Shown: positions 34,663-48,231, counted from the stretch's first letter. The stretch: DNA of 64,000 bases from Gnetum montanum (GCA_015680685.1 MNCI01009412.1:1228457-1292456); one strand, 5' to 3'. Notes: generated by a model not told the origin, from the letters alone. Program-made: numbers and translations.

Positions 34663-36560
34663 TTGTTGCTCTACCACATTAACTTTATCAAGTTAGCTCA
34701 TGTTTGTAGAACCAAAAAATGATTATATCTATGAGCCAAATTAGCTTTGTGGATCTACTCTACCAAGTAAACTAGACTTGTCACATCATGCCATGTCAAC
34801 AAGTATATAAAGCCTAACCTTTTATGTTTCATCTACCACATTAGCACTACTATGTTGGATTCTTGATGAAGAGCCAATTTGTAGAACCATATTTTCATTC
34901 TACAAAATATCNCAAAAAATGATTATACAAAAAAAAATATATGAGCCAAATTAGCTTTTTGGATCTACTCTACCAAGTCAACTAGACTTGTCACACCATG
35001 CCATATCAACAAGTATATAAAGCCTAACCTTTTATGTTTCATCTACCATATCAACACTACCATGTTGGATTCTTGATGAAGAGCCAATTTGTAGAACCAT
35101 ATTTTCATTATACAAAAGATCTCTACTATGTTAGCTCTATCAGCTTATAGAAGAAGCTCATAGAGCTTAAAACCATATCTATGAAGAAAATATACCACAT
35201 CAACTTTGCCTCATGATAAAGAATTTTTACAACTCAAAGGAAGCCTTAAAAAATGATTTTACCACATCAACAACATCACCTCAGCTCATAAAGCTAGCTC
35301 AAAGAGCTAAAAATGGATCTACAAAGTAAGTCTACCATGTTAGCTGCCTACAACATCAACTCATAAAGCCAATCAAGCAAGTTTACATTTGCCTCTATTA
35401 TGTTGGCTCGAAGAGATGTTCATAGAGTTGAAAAGGGACATTATAAATTAACTCTGTCACATTTATCTACATCAAATTAGCCTGTAGAGTCGATTTGTGG
35501 AGCTAAATTTATGTTCTACAAAAGAGCTCTAGCACAACAACAAAGCTCTACATGGTTTTCAATGTCAACATGTGACACATCAACAAATAGATAAAGCTCA
35601 TCTTCTTTCCAAGATCAAACACACTTCATCCATCATGTTAGGAATCCCACATCATCATTAAAATTTACAAGCTTGCAAGAAATGGAAAACCTCATTTTCC
35701 ATGTCAAAAAAATTCAATATGCTTTGCCTTATTAGCATCATCGCATGTTAACTTGTAGATTTGGTTCATAAAATTAGATTTTGGTTCTATGAAATAGCTC
35801 TACTACAATAGTATTCTACTTTGTCAGCTTGTAGAGGAGGCTTGTAGAGTTAAAAAAGTGATTCTATAAAAGAGCTCTACCATGTCAACGTCTTACTATG
35901 TCAACTTGCAAAGGATCTTTGTAGAACCAAAAAATGACTCTATGAAAAATCTCTACCATGTCAATATTGTGCCACGTTAGCTTGTAAAAGAAACTTGTAG
36001 AACTAGGAATTGGATTTACAAGATAAGTAGGCTCTAGAACATAGCTCTACCACATTAGCTCCTAGTATATTAGCTTGTAGAACTAGTTCGTATAGCATGA
36101 GTTCTCATCTACGAGTGAGCCTTGCCATGTGAGCCTTATCATAATACCTATACCACATCAATGCTTGTCATATCAGCATTTAGATTATGATTTTCAAGGA
36201 AATAGAAAAACTTCATTTCCCATATCAGTAAAACCTGATGCACATTGCCACAGTAGTAGTGCCATGTTAGTGCCCTACCACATAAACTTGTAGATCTAGC
36301 TTGTAGATCTTAAAAGTGACTCTAAAAAGGAGCTCTATCACATTAGCACCCTATCATGTCAACTCATAGACCCAACCTACAAATCCAAAGTTTCAACCTA
36401 TAAAAAGTTTGTAAATAACTCTTCAATGTTAGAGCTCATTTCAAGCCCATAAAGGGTTCTATTTCATACCCATTCATGTTTCATTTTAAGGCAACTTAGT
36501 AGGATGGAAGGTTGTGTATAGAACAAAAAATTAGCTCAACAAAGAAGCTCTACAATTGTT
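34663..36560 (+). repeat. Tandem 'GCTCTACCACATTAGC' array in the U3-like region of W
   Basis: About 20 diverged units, spacing mostly 60-100 bp, each with a phrase like GCTCTACCACATCAAC, then CATGTCAACTTGTAGAG and AACCAAAAAATGACTCTA. Clear instances start near 34668, 34833, 35043, 35196, 35257, 35333, 35873, 35951, 36042 and 36330. If the polypurine tract at 34645 is right, this is the U3 of a long 3' LTR; TATAAATA at 36838-36845 would then be its promoter. The LTR end is not visible because a minus-strand LINE follows at about 37480. Confidence 0.6.
34719..35119 (+). repeat. Recent 210-bp tandem duplication with a TATA-like box in each copy
   Basis: Two adjacent copies about 95% alike by eye, offset 210 bp (ATGAGCCAAATTAGC at 34731 and 34941). 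Each contains AAGTATATAAAGCCTAACC (about 34801 and 35011). An ambiguous base lies at 34912 near the junction. Much more alike than other units of the surrounding array, so the duplication is younger. Confidence 0.85.
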
Positions 36561-37480
36561 CTACCACATCAAGTCCTGAATGTAACAAACCAAAAATAAC
36601 TCTATGAAAAAATTCAAAAAGTCTCTACAACCCACACCATTCCAAAAGCTAGAAATAAAGTCAAAAAATAGAGTCAAGAGTATCACAAAACCATCACTAA
36701 GATGCAGAATCACCATCAAAGTCAAGAGCAAAAAGTGCAAACCTGCCATTAAAGCACAAAGCCATCATGAGAAAAATAAGCTATATTTGTAAAGAGTGAG
36801 AATTAGAGACCTAAGAGAAAGGCATTACACATACTAGTATAAATAGGATCATTTGAATTTACTAATGATAGTTACTAGAATCTTGGCTGAAGTTGCTAAG
36901 GAAAAGCTTGAATTCAAACCAACATGGAAGCTACTTTGATGACTTTAATAGATTTCCTAACTACATCCATTGCAAAAGAAATGAGCTTCAAAGAAGTATT
37001 AAATAAGCTTAACCAAATACAATGAATCAAATTAAGAAAAGTTCTTTGAATCATGCTAATAAAAGCCCTTTTAAATTATGATAGTTACTAGTCAATGGGG
37101 CCTTAAATTCATAGAATAAGGATATTTATTAACAAAACAATTATCCCATGTCCTATCATGATGTAAGCTAAACATGAAGCAGCTGTAGCTTTAAATCTTT
37201 ATAATAATCGTAACTACCAAAGACTACTATTAAAAACCTAGGGCAAATTTGTAAAAGAGGATCTAAGGGAAAGGAGATTAGAGAGAAGATACTGGAAAAG
37301 CTAGAATTTTTTTACATACACTCTACCATGATTAATACATCATGGTATATTTGCTTACAAGTTTGTGTATAGTGTATCTTACATACACTATAATCATGGT
37401 ATATTTCATAAAAGCTAAAATTTTTACATATTTGAGCCTTAAAAATAAAAATAAATAAACATTATATAAAATAGATTAAT
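36561..37480 (+). promoter_or_regulatory. TATA-containing end of the W LTR-like region
   Basis: No gene. TATAAATAGG at 36838 is a good TATA box after the repeat array. At 37311-37405 a phrase TTACATACACT(C/A)TA..ATCATGGTATATTT is directly repeated at about 60-bp spacing. The right limit is the 3' end of the minus-strand LINE. Confidence 0.4.
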
Positions 37481-40450
37481 TTAATTATTCAACTTTCACT
37501 ATGAGCTTTTTTGCTTGAAGTTGTAACTGAAAGGCAACATCTTTTAAAATATAGTATTTGATATCTAAAGAGTGATAATAGTTATGCTCTTGCTACTAGA
37601 AAATAATTTTAGACTAAAGCTTCTGAATAGAGTAGTAAACAAGTGGTTAAAGATAATTCCAAATTGAAAGAAATAAAGTAGATAAAGTAGGATGACCACC
37701 AAGAATGACTTTATTGATGCTTGGTTGAAAGTTATAAAATCTAGAAGACCATTTTCAAGAATGTTGAGCAATAATACAATAAAAAAACATGAGAAAATGC
37801 ATCTTCACTTCTACAAAGAGGACACTGAGGAGAAATATTTTCCATATTTTTAAGATAAGTGCCAATATCAAGACCTTAATGAATAAAACATAATAAAAAT
37901 ATGAATTTTAGAAAATGCAAGAGCTCTCCAAATATTCTTTATTTTCCTCATCCAAAAGTGTAATGATAATTTCATTTTCTAGGCCTTATTGAATTTTTTA
38001 TAAATAAAATCATACTTTGTAATAATCCCATAAGCATATTTTGAATTAAAAGGAAAAACATATCTACCATACTTCCAAAACATATCTAGAAAAGCCTTAT
38101 GCAAATTCTTGTCACCTTTAAATAAATTATCAAGATTAGAATTTAATTTTTCAAAAAAAAAAAGTTTGTTTGTATTCAAACCATAGAAGCTAGAAGCTTC
38201 ATTCTAAGTAATCCATATGTCATGAAAAAGCAAACAAGAAACTATAGTGATATCAAATCAACTTAAAGTAATAATCTAGATGCATTAGTAGCTCAAGCTC
38301 CTTCATTAAAAGGAAGTCACCATGAGTTAATTTACTTTAGCTAAATGATTATTGATATGTTATAGAGAATTGTTGATCATAAAAAAGAATCATTTGTACA
38401 GTGTATGTTAGGAAATTTCATACCCTAATCATCAATTACAAGTTTATTAATGCAATTTCTCTACAAATCATAATGCAAATTATGTGAAAGAAAATTTATA
38501 GTAGTAATAAAAAATAGGAAGCTAGAGGATAACCTTGACAAATTGGCCATTGAAGAGAAAATAAAAAACTTAATCCAAAATTAGTAGCAATTTGAGCATT
38601 AAAATTAGTGAGCAAGATACAAATAAGTCAAATAAAATAATTACCAAATCCTAGTTTATAGAGATAAGAAATAATAAAATTTCATGCAATACTATCATAA
38701 GCTTTAGCATAATCTAACTTAATAAAAGCAATGTCTTAGTTAGTATTAGAATCCCACTATATTCCCTTCCAAAGTATAATAACATAATTTAAGATATAAC
38801 TACCTTTAACAAAATTACTCTACTAGGGTTTAATGATATTTTCAATAACCTTCTGGATTCAGCAAGCCATGCATTTAGCTAAAATTATATAAGTATTATT
38901 AAGAAGATTAATAGGTCTTTAATTACCAATATGTGAAGATCTTCATTCTTAGGAAGAAGATAAATCACATTTTTATTCATAATTTTACTAAAAGAAACTT
39001 TTTAATTACTTCTAGAAATAGATGAAAGAGATCAAATCCAATGATATACTAATGATTCTTAAAAAATTTAATAGGAAAACCTAAATTTAAAACTTTTCCA
39101 ATTGAATTTTTATCAACAAGAATAGCAACACCTCCTTTATTAATTTCATGAGTAATAGAAAAAGTAATGTAATTTTTTAAAATGCATTTATTAAAAAAAT
39201 AATAATATAAGCTAAAATATTTATTTCTTGTAGGAAAAGAAAATCTAGAGATAAATGTCAATTTGAAAGATACTCCCCAACAATCTTTGCTTAGGGCCTA
39301 TTAGAAAGATCTTCAACATTCCATGATATAACTAACATTAAGATGTGGGGAAGAAGGCCTTCCATATTTAATTTTCCAACTTCAACATTAATCTCACAAT
39401 CCATATCATTTATAAGGAAAAAAGCATTATCTAATAAAAGAACATTTGAAATAATAATAGAAGTAGAAAAATAATGAGATACCTTTAGGGTTTTTAAATT
39501 GAAAGTAGTAGTTGAATTCCTTTTCTTTTTATGTTGTACTAAGTGAAATTCAAATGCATCAATATTTTTATTGTTAGTCCCTACTAAAAATTGATTTTTT
39601 TATAAAGAGAAATTCCCTTTAGATTTCAAGTTTATTGGAACCTTTCAAATTAAGAACTTGTTAAAGTAGGTTTCATTTGTGCTTACTGAATTATTTATCT
39701 TTTCAAAAAAACATTGTTGTTTCTTTTCCTTATGAACAATTTTTTTTATTAAGAATAGAACAAATTCCAATAACATTACCTTCAAGAAGATAATAGCTAC
39801 AACATCCTTGCAAATTATCTAGTAATGTTTTTGACTCTATCTTTAGGGTTATACTAATGCTATCAACAATTCCACTATCAACACTTTGAAAAATAAGAGA
39901 AATATTTTCTATTCAATCTAGTAAGGAATTTTAGAATAATTAAAAGAATATGCATCAAAATCCACTTTCTATTCTTGAGCAATAAAATCATTACATTGAT
40001 CTATAAAACTTTAATATTTAATGATTTCTTAACCATTTCAAAATTCACCAATTCAACAATAAAAAATTCTCAAAAAAATAGTGATCATGCAAAACATTAA
40101 ATTCATAAGATTCAAGGATAGCCTAAATCACTAGTATAAAATCCTTATTGGAGAAAAAAAATCCAATAATATGCAAAAATATGTATCATAAAGTAATATC
40201 TTTTAACAAGGATTTATATAATCATTGAGTAAAATAGAATTGAAAGCTTCCTAATTTTTCATAGTCTCTACAATCTAAGAGACATTAGTAGTTTCCATCT
40301 TTAGATCATTTATTGTTAAAAAATTATGTTATAAAAACTTCACCAAAAAACCTCAAGATCAACAAACCACTCCTTAATCTATTTACATTTTTTTCTATCT
40401 TCCTAAAGGGTTTCTTCTCACATCCTTTTTAATCTTACTTTCTATCAATT
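37481..40450 (-). mobile_element. L1-like LINE, minus strand, internally deleted
   Basis: Reading down from 40450: an ORF1-like part (VDFDAYSFNYSKIPY, then KGNFSL), then ORF2 from about 39338 with the start of an AP-type endonuclease (VISWNVEDLSN, LDFLFLQE with the catalytic Glu, HEINKGGVAILVDKNSIG). The rest of the endonuclease is missing. Reverse transcriptase: RPINLLNNTYIILAKCMA, IAFIKLDYAKAYDSIA, GYPLASYFLL. Near 37900-37780 a zf-RVT-type segment IWRALAFSKIHIF follows. The blocks are in L1 order; many stops and a gap of roughly 150 residues show it is dead. Confidence 0.78.
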
Positions 40451-40464
40451 TCTTAAAAGTGATT

Positions 40465-42100
40465 TTTTATTTTATTTAATAATATCTTATTACATCTATA
40501 TAGACTTGAAGGATCTATCAAACAAATTAAATTGTGCAAAATATATTAATAATAATAAATCTTGAATATAATAGATATATCCAATATTCATGTAACTTGA
40601 ACACATCTTCTAGATAATTTCCTACAATATACACTAATAGCTTAAATAACTCATACAAAGACTAACTAGAGATTTTCTATTTTCTTCTAAAGAAATTTAT
40701 TCTACAACATCTAATAATACATGTTGTTCATCTTCTATGTAAACACAATCAACATATTCTATCTTCATGTTGTTCATTTCTCCTTCTTTCAGTTTCAACT
40801 CAAAGATGATGCGATTAAATTCTTACCTCTAATATTTTACTAATAAGATTAATTTATTTTATTTTATTTTATTTTTTGTGTTTATGCCTCATTTTTCCAT
40901 CTCTTTAAAACTTTCTCTATAATATGTTTCCAAGCTTGTTCTGAATTTATTATTTCATCAATATTATCAATATACCCCATTTTTGTAGCCATAATCATCC
41001 TTCATGGAATAACCCCTATTGTTGAGATTTTCAAATGATCTCTATTGAGATCTTGCTACTATATTTATTTCTCAAGTAAAATGCTAAGAACTAATATATT
41101 TCTTTAACTTCTAATGGCAACAAATTAGCTTTTAACAAAGTATTGCATATGGGACTTCATTTTTCACCTAAAATTCATCCAATAAGAACTATTTTAAATT
41201 TTTTTCAATCTGTTTTCATGATTCTTGATCAAGACCCTGGCCCCATATCACACATTTACAAAGCACTGTAGTTTGTACAATTGTTTGAGAAATATAGTTT
41301 CAATTTATCAAAGTTCAAATATTATGGTTGCTACATTTATTGTTTATTGTATAGAAAGTTTTTTATATATTTGCAATTCATTGTAATATACAGTGCTTCC
41401 ACTTATAATTTTAAGAGCATTCTATTCTAAAATATCTATAAGTATTCATAACCTCAAGTCTTTTATTATTTCCAACTAAATAATAAACTACTTGATATTA
41501 TAAAATACAATGCTTCCACTTATAATTTTGAGAACATTCTACCTCCAAATATCTGTAAGTATTCATAATCTCAAGTCTTATTAGTTATCAGGAAAGTGTA
41601 ATCTCTCTTATTAGTTCCAAAAATTAGCACTTTTATTTTTTCAATATTTACCTTCTCTTTTGTACATTCACAAATTTTTGATATTGATGAAACATTATTA
41701 TTAACCTTATTTTTTAATTTTCTACTAGTGCCACATCATCTACAAAGATTAAAAGCTATATCATGACATATCCACTTTAATAGCATGATTTGTATGCACT
41801 TTTTTAATCCACTCTTTTAGTTCATCAATAAAAATGCTAAAAAAAGTTTGTCAAATAGGGGAAGCCTTGCTTTACTTCTATATTATTGTAAAACTGACAA
41901 GATTGTGTAGGTTCTTTATCTTTTAATTCAAAATTTATTTTTCTATGTAAATTTTAAATAACATTGAATAAACCAAAATTAACTATGATGTGACAGTATT
42001 TTTTAAATTGTTCATTATTAAGAAATTTATCCCATCTTGTAACTTTTAGCATTTACTTAATTATTTTCATTATGCGAAATAGATTTGTGACTTATGGATC
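40465..42100 (-). mobile_element. LINE C-terminal RT and 3' end, family 2, copy 2
   Basis: Minus strand from 41890: QGFPYLTNFF, IFIDELKEWIKKV, LLIFVDDVALVEN (RT active-site block), later RLEIMNTYRYL, TTVLCKCVIWGQG, KQIEKNLKFLL-like, VKNEVPYAIL, and a tail with EDEQHVLLDVVEY, as in LINEs ending in a C-x-C...H.L..C segment. The 3' 740 bp match 16855-17650. It is 5'-truncated. It directly abuts the L1-like LINE on the same strand. Assignment to RTE, I or L1 is uncertain. Confidence 0.68.
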
Positions 42101-43654
42101 TTTTATACAACTTAACATTCAACACCATATAAAATAGTAGGATTGATCACTATCATGTAAGATTTTTCTCATACCTTTATGGAATTATTTTATATTGTAA
42201 CACATCACTAAGTTATCTCCATTACTTAGAGGCTTAATACTCATCTCCCTAAAGCAAGGTCCTAGATGGTCAATAATTGAGTGAAAAACTAACATATTTT
42301 GAGTAAGTATGCCCTAGCTCAATCCCAAGTTATCTCCATTTTAATTATACTATCTTAATCCCATAGTACCCACCATGTATGCATGTGATTTTAATACTCT
42401 ATTAAATACTTAAACTTGAACTTGTTTTGAAAATTATATATATTTACAAATGTGCCTTATGCTTCTAAGATACTATAAAGACTTTTGATTGGTTTATTTA
42501 AATAGTTTTACTATTTATTTACAATTTCTTTCTGATTATTTATTATTTTAAGATATAAAAAATTATATTTTTATTGATGAATGAAGATGAAAGATTATAA
42601 CACTATTTTAAAATAATACTATGACATTAATGAAATTAAGATACATGGTTTATTTTGATATTTTCTTAGAATCTTTAATTTATTGAATATTTAATTAATA
42701 AAAATACATCAAAAATTCAAAGTTTTTGGATTGCATCAAATTTGGTGGATTGGCTTGAATTCACATATGGAGTATATATCTAAAAATATTTTCTCAATTC
42801 AACTTTTATATTTTAATATTAAATAATTAAAAAGTACCTTGTGAAGCTATATTTTCTTTAGTTTGATTAAAATACTAATTTTTCTATCCTAATTATAACA
42901 TGTTGATGCTTGTTTTGACTATCTCAATGTGTGTAAAATATTGAATATATAAAAAGTGTAAGATCAATGACTTTCACTAGCCAAAACTTAGGGATTGTGA
43001 AATGTAGATAGGAGGCTAAAAGAAATTAGAAGCCCTCATAGCCTTAAAGTAAAAATGACTCAAAACAAGCCAAAAAGTGAGGCCACAAAAGAAAAATAAC
43101 TGTGAAAAACAAAGTATGAGGGTGTTCTGAGCTTGACATTACTTTTTGACATGCTTATGATCTATTTTTAATATACATATTGTCTAGTAGCTTCATATTA
43201 ATGGCCAAAAAAAGGAATAAATTCAAGTCAAGTACTCATCATGTCATTAATATAAAATAAGATTTTTAAAGAATGGATTATCTAATCTTTGACCATTGTA
43301 TGAACTTTTGTGCACAAGTCATTGTCCAGGACACAAAGTCTTATTCATCCTATAACTAGAGGGGTTTTTCTCTTATTTTCACCTTTTACTAACTGAGGGA
43401 AGACTATACTAGCTAGAGAGGTAAAGAGGAGGTCTATAGTTATTCCTTACCTATTCTTAACAAATTTTTTATACTATCTTCAGTCGTCTTGTGGGTTTTT
43501 GAAATGCTAATATTTTTTCTATTGTTGGAGGCTATTACACCTAATTTTAGGAGATAATTAGGCTAATTCCAAGGACTGTCTTTCTTTGATTTTGTTGAAG
43601 GATTCTAGCTACATCTTGGACTTGTTGATTTGGCTATTTCTTAACGTTGTCAAC
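42101..43654. other. AT-rich region without recognised gene
   Basis: About 1.55 kb of AT-rich DNA with no frame over 60 codons and no motif I can name. It ends at the second solo LTR. Confidence 0.5.
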
Positions 43655-44517
43655 TGATGAGTCATGAATCAGTCAAGCCTCAACATCAAATACCCAATGT
43701 TGGAGCTAGGAAGCTGTGTTAGATATCCAATGTCATCTCCTTTGTACATGCTTATAAATATAGCACTTGGGTGCAAAGTTGGCACACACGCAGATACCAA
43801 TAGAGAAGATAGTTTTAGTTCTCAATTTTTGTTAGTCTTTCTTAGAGTTCTGTTATTGCTAGTGCATGACCATAGTGTGATGTTTGTAATCATACAGCAC
43901 CTTTGTTCGAGTGTGACGTACTTGGACACACTACATGACTGGAAATAAAGATCGAGATTACTCCCATCATTGCAGCATCCACTTAGATTATTATTGCTTT
44001 TAATTGTTAATTATTTACTATTTCCTTTAGTTAACATTTCCATTTATTCCTATTTACTATTCCTTTCATTAAGTGAAATGTGTACACCTTAATCACAAGT
44101 GTTTAAGTGTAAGTACTTGGTAATCCAACAATGTATTGTTTGGCACACCCAGTGACATAAGCTTGGCAATCCCAAAAGTAGTCTCACAAAGTCCAAGACA
44201 TATACAAACAATTAAGAGTGGATACTCATCACACATAGGCTTTTTTAGATCTCATTTTCCATTGTTCATTAGCTTAGTTAATTTACTTCTTTATCGTCAT
44301 TAAGAGAAAAATAGAATTAGACAACATCATATGTCTCACTTTGGACTAAACCATACATGACAAAGCTACCACTAGTCCAAGTGGGAAGACAACAAATTGC
44401 AATCAAATCATAACAATCTAGATACCATGACTAGTTCCATCCACAAAATTTGACTAGATCATGCATGAATGCTTGTGATTCATATGGTTGGACATAGGGG
44501 TACCTCGTCGCTCATCA
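43655..44517 (+). mobile_element. Solo LTR, TGATGAG family, second copy
   Basis: Starts TGATGAG, ends CTCATCA, 863 bp. Flanks are TCAAC (43650-43654) and TCGAC (44518-44522), a 5-bp duplication with one transition. TATAAATA at 43753-43760, only 98 bp from the LTR start. Shares with the 10505 copy GGACTAAACCATACATGAC, TCCAAGTGGGAAGACAAC-like, ATCTAGATACCATGACTAG and GTATGGTTGGACATAGGGG-like sequence. No internal region on either side. The 94-codon frame at 43664 is chance. Confidence 0.88.
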
Positions 44518-46739
44518 TCGACTAGACAACAACCCAAGCTTAAAGTGTGTTCTTCTTTTCCAAAGTAGTCAACCCAATTATAGAGGTGTGTATTCTAACC
44601 CTTTGTTATACATAAATTATTTATAGGTGTTTGTTATCTTGGCTTGAACAAGAAGATAATTATTCCATGAGGGCATGTGCAACGTCTTATGAGTTATGAG
44701 TTATCCATGGGATCCTTCATGAGTCATGAATATAATTTATAGCATGAATGTATTGGGCTTATAAGTTATCATTTTCTTTATATCATGTGCACTTCATATT
44801 TCATGATTTTGTGAACTTTATTAAGTAAGGTCCCTCATCACTCTATCCAAGGGTGGTAATTTCTTGTGTGGGCTACAAGTGCTTAGTCCTTGGAGCTACT
44901 TGATGATGTTAGCCCTCATTATTTTATCCAAAAAAAATTTTCTTCTTTTTTATGCTACAAAATGTTATAAGGTAGGATGAACTTGATATGTAAATATTCA
45001 ATAGTCAAAGAATTCCTTGAGTACTAATTAAAATTTTAAAAATTTTCATATCGATGATTTTTTATTTCTTTTGCATTGTAGAAAGTGAAGTGCACATGTT
45101 CTATTTTGTTAAGTAGTTTCATTATTAATTTTTGGGGGATCTATTAAGAGAGTTGTCATATCCAAATTAATTTTTCAATGATCCTTTGTTCAAGTCTACA
45201 TTGCTCTCAATGTGAAAACATGAGAATTTAGAAAAATTTGATGATTAAGATTTTAAAAGTTTGGTACCAATTTTATTACACACGGTGGTCAAGCATGGTA
45301 TATTTCAAATTTTATCTCTCCTTTCTATATAGTATTTGATCTCATATAATTTACTTATTTTGAAATTAAAACTAAATTTTTTATTTACATCCACTAAGAT
45401 CCTCTTGAATTCATTGAACCAATAGGTTCAAAATTCCTTTTATGGATTGTTTTTGTTTATAATTTTATGATTATAATAGATGATTCTATTTTTCATGATT
45501 CCTAATATTTGATTTTTTTATTATAATTCATAGAGTGCCACCTTTAGAATATATTCTTTTTTTTATTTAAAAAATCAAAGATTATGTCTATCCTCTATTC
45601 TAATTTGAAGTAAAATTAAAACTATAAATTTTTTTTAATCGTTGTTATTTTTTACTTCTTGTATTTCATTTCATCACCAGAAACACCTTCAAGTTTGTTT
45701 AAAAAGACTCTGTGTGTGTGTGTGTGTGTAAACTAATCAAGTTATGAAATTTTCTAAGATTGTAGGTTCTTGTTAGGTTCTTTATGCATGTAACAAAGGA
45801 AACAAAAACAAAGTTTGTTCTAGAAAGAATAGCTAGTACTTAATTCACCATGTTTTAGCCTTTACATTTAAAGAAATTTTAAAGATTCTAGGATGCCTTA
45901 GAAATATAGAAAAACATTACTTGATTTGCATCCCATCATGAGCTTATGGAAACATTCAATCATAACTAGTGGGGTGAGATACTAAGGAGAAACAAACCCA
46001 TGTGTTGGAACTCTTCTACATGTAAACTCTATTCACAATAAACATCATCCACTTTTCCTTTATTTTTACCTTTAAACTTCCAATGATCACTTGGAATTAT
46101 AGTAATACCTTATGGCTAGAATAAATCTTCATTGTTTAATGTGTGTATTGGTTTTCTTATATGGCATCTAAAAACTTTCTTAACATGTTCAATTGATTTC
46201 TTTCTATTGTAAGTTGTAGGTGGTTGCTATTGGAAGCTTGGAATTCCTTTTGTATGTCTATTAATACTTAATGAATGATTTGTAACTTTGTAATAGTTAA
46301 ATGTTCCCTTTTAAGCAAGTAGCATACTATTCATTTATTCTTGTTTTAATATAATAACCCTTTTTATTTATTAGAAATTATGTGTTGTTTATTTAAGCAA
46401 AGAAAGTATATGTGTTATCAGGTGTGTTTGCTAGCTTTTCATAAAATGAGCTTACATGAATTATGATTAGAAGCCCTTTAGATCCTAGGATAAGAAATTC
46501 AACCAAATTCACAATTATTAATTCAGTAAATGATGCATTTCTTAGGCTCAATATCCTAAGCAATTGAATTCAAGGAGTTGAGTTGCACAACAACCAAAAG
46601 CATTCAATAACATAAGCATCATTTATAAGTGTATAATTACCTCACATACATTTTCCAATCATCTATCTTAGGATTATACCAAAATGTAGTCAAAAAATGA
46701 TGGTTGAGCCAAGCTTTATTTGTATAGCATAGAACCCAA
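44518..46739. other. AT-rich region without recognised gene
   Basis: About 2.2 kb with only short frames and no family I recognise. It contains a (TG)n tract at 45711-45729 and ends where the L1-like ORF2 fragment begins. Confidence 0.5.
45711..45729. repeat. (TG)n microsatellite
   Basis: Nineteen bases of uninterrupted TG repeat. Confidence 0.95.
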
Positions 46740-47337
46740 GGATAACACAACTTATGGTTTGTCTAATTTCATACATGTGCATTGTGTTAATGATGCTTTT
46801 ATTTTTCTTGAAGCTAAAGAAGGGTACATCCAAAATTTTAATATGCGTTATATCTTTTTCTAGTTTTTAAAGTTAAAAATTAATTTTAATAAAAACATTC
46901 TATTTCCTATTTATTTTTCTATTATAAGAAAGTAAAATATTTATGCATTCTAAGCAATCAATTTTTTATTCCTTTATTTTTTGGAAAAAATAAATTAGAT
47001 TTCTATAATAGTATTCTAGAGATGATGACTTAAATATTAGCTTATTAGCAAGAAAAGTTTCTTACCTACCATGAAGATTCTAAGTAATCTATAACTATCT
47101 TCAATATGTTACATTAAATTTAATGTCATATCTTAAGAATCAAAAAGAGGTATTAAAGAAACTTGAAATGTTATAATATACTTTTCTTTGGCAAGATAGA
47201 AAAAGATTCAAAAAAATCATAATATAGTTTTTCATCCATGAAAACATGGTAAACATATACTTAAAAATCACATTATTTAAATATGATGCTCTTAAGAAAG
47301 TTGTCTTTTAGAATTATAAATGAAAGTATCATGCGGA
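46740..47337 (+). pseudogene. L1-like LINE ORF2, left part of a split copy
   Basis: Plus strand: NDAFIFLEAKEGYIQNFN (canonical ADD.L.FLEA), LKLKINFNKNILFP, LLARKVSYLP, NQKEVLKKLEML then YTFLWQ, a typical path from the RT active site toward the C-terminal region of L1 ORF2. It ends at the start of element Z (47338). The continuation WVKVMKAKYLNHRRFFHKDD appears at 60341, right after the Z 3' LTR, so Z inserted into this LINE. Confidence 0.7.
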
Positions 47338-48231
47338 TGATGAGCCATTTGATTGGCCACGTCGATGGGATGCCATCAACACAAACCCGTCGATGTGATC
47401 CCATCAATGTAGGTTTTAATCCATTAACACATAACCATCGATGAGGCTCCCTATTTTGCCTATAAATATGCACTCACTAGTCGCATTTATGGCAATAAGT
47501 CTCATAGTTGTAGCGAAGCTCTTACAATCTTGTCATTCAGAAGTTAGAATATTTTTCTAAGTGCCGATAGTAGGAGTCAAAGAGTGTACAAATCCTTATT
47601 TGAGCACTATTGTACCTAAGCACAATAGTTTGTGCAACAATAACAATGAGCTTTCTAATAAACCTTGCAACACTTTGAAATAGATTAATTATTTTCTTTA
47701 TGCATTTAATATTTTAATCAATTTCCCTTAATGTTTTAAGTAATTAAATAATTAATTAAGCTAGACTAAGCTAAATTAAATAGCGATCAATTAAGCACAT
47801 AAGTATGACCACTTCAAGCATATGCTTGACGCTTGGTAATCCCAATAACGCTTAATGTTTGGTAATCTAGTAGTGTTAAACATGTTCAAGATGTGTCCAG
47901 AAAGTGGGAATGGATGCTTATGTTAGGATTAGTTAAATTTTACCTAGTTAAATTAAATTAGCAATTAAATTAATTTATTCATCATTCTTTATTCTTAGGC
48001 AACTTAGAACATAAAATACAAAAAATGATAAAAATCATATGCCTCAGTTGCACTTAACCATACCTTTGCATTTCACAAGTGTGATTGGAAAGATAATGAT
48101 TGTAATAGCTAGTTCCACTTTCTAAAGACCAGTGTACTTAGGAGGCTATAAGTTCACAAAATTTGACCAGATTGTATATAAATGCTTAGTGATTCGTATG
48201 GTTGGATGTAGGGTCTACTCATTGCTCATCA
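47338..48231 (+). mobile_element. Element Z 5' LTR (TGATGAG family)
   Basis: 894 bp, TGATGAG...CTCATCA. U3 has the repeated phrase GTCGATG(G/T)GAT(G/C)CCATCAA; TATAAATA at 47461-47468; then CATAGTTGTAGCGAAGCTCTT and CATTCAGAAGTTAGAATATT, shared with the 3' LTR. The doublet GGTAATCCC...TTTGGTAATC lies at about 47833-47868. Followed at once by a primer-binding site. No clear target duplication with the right flank. Confidence 0.9.

Noticed and set aside
34663-36560. CRISPR-like spaced repeats
   Set aside because: Repeats are diverged, spacing irregular and the context is a eukaryotic LTR element.
36604-36792. 62-codon lysine-rich plus-strand frame and the hydrophobic frame opposite
   Set aside because: Short, without motif, within the W LTR-like region; probably chance.
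43664-43948. 94-codon plus-strand open frame
   Set aside because: Lies inside the solo LTR, has no family motif and is not kept in the other LTR copies.
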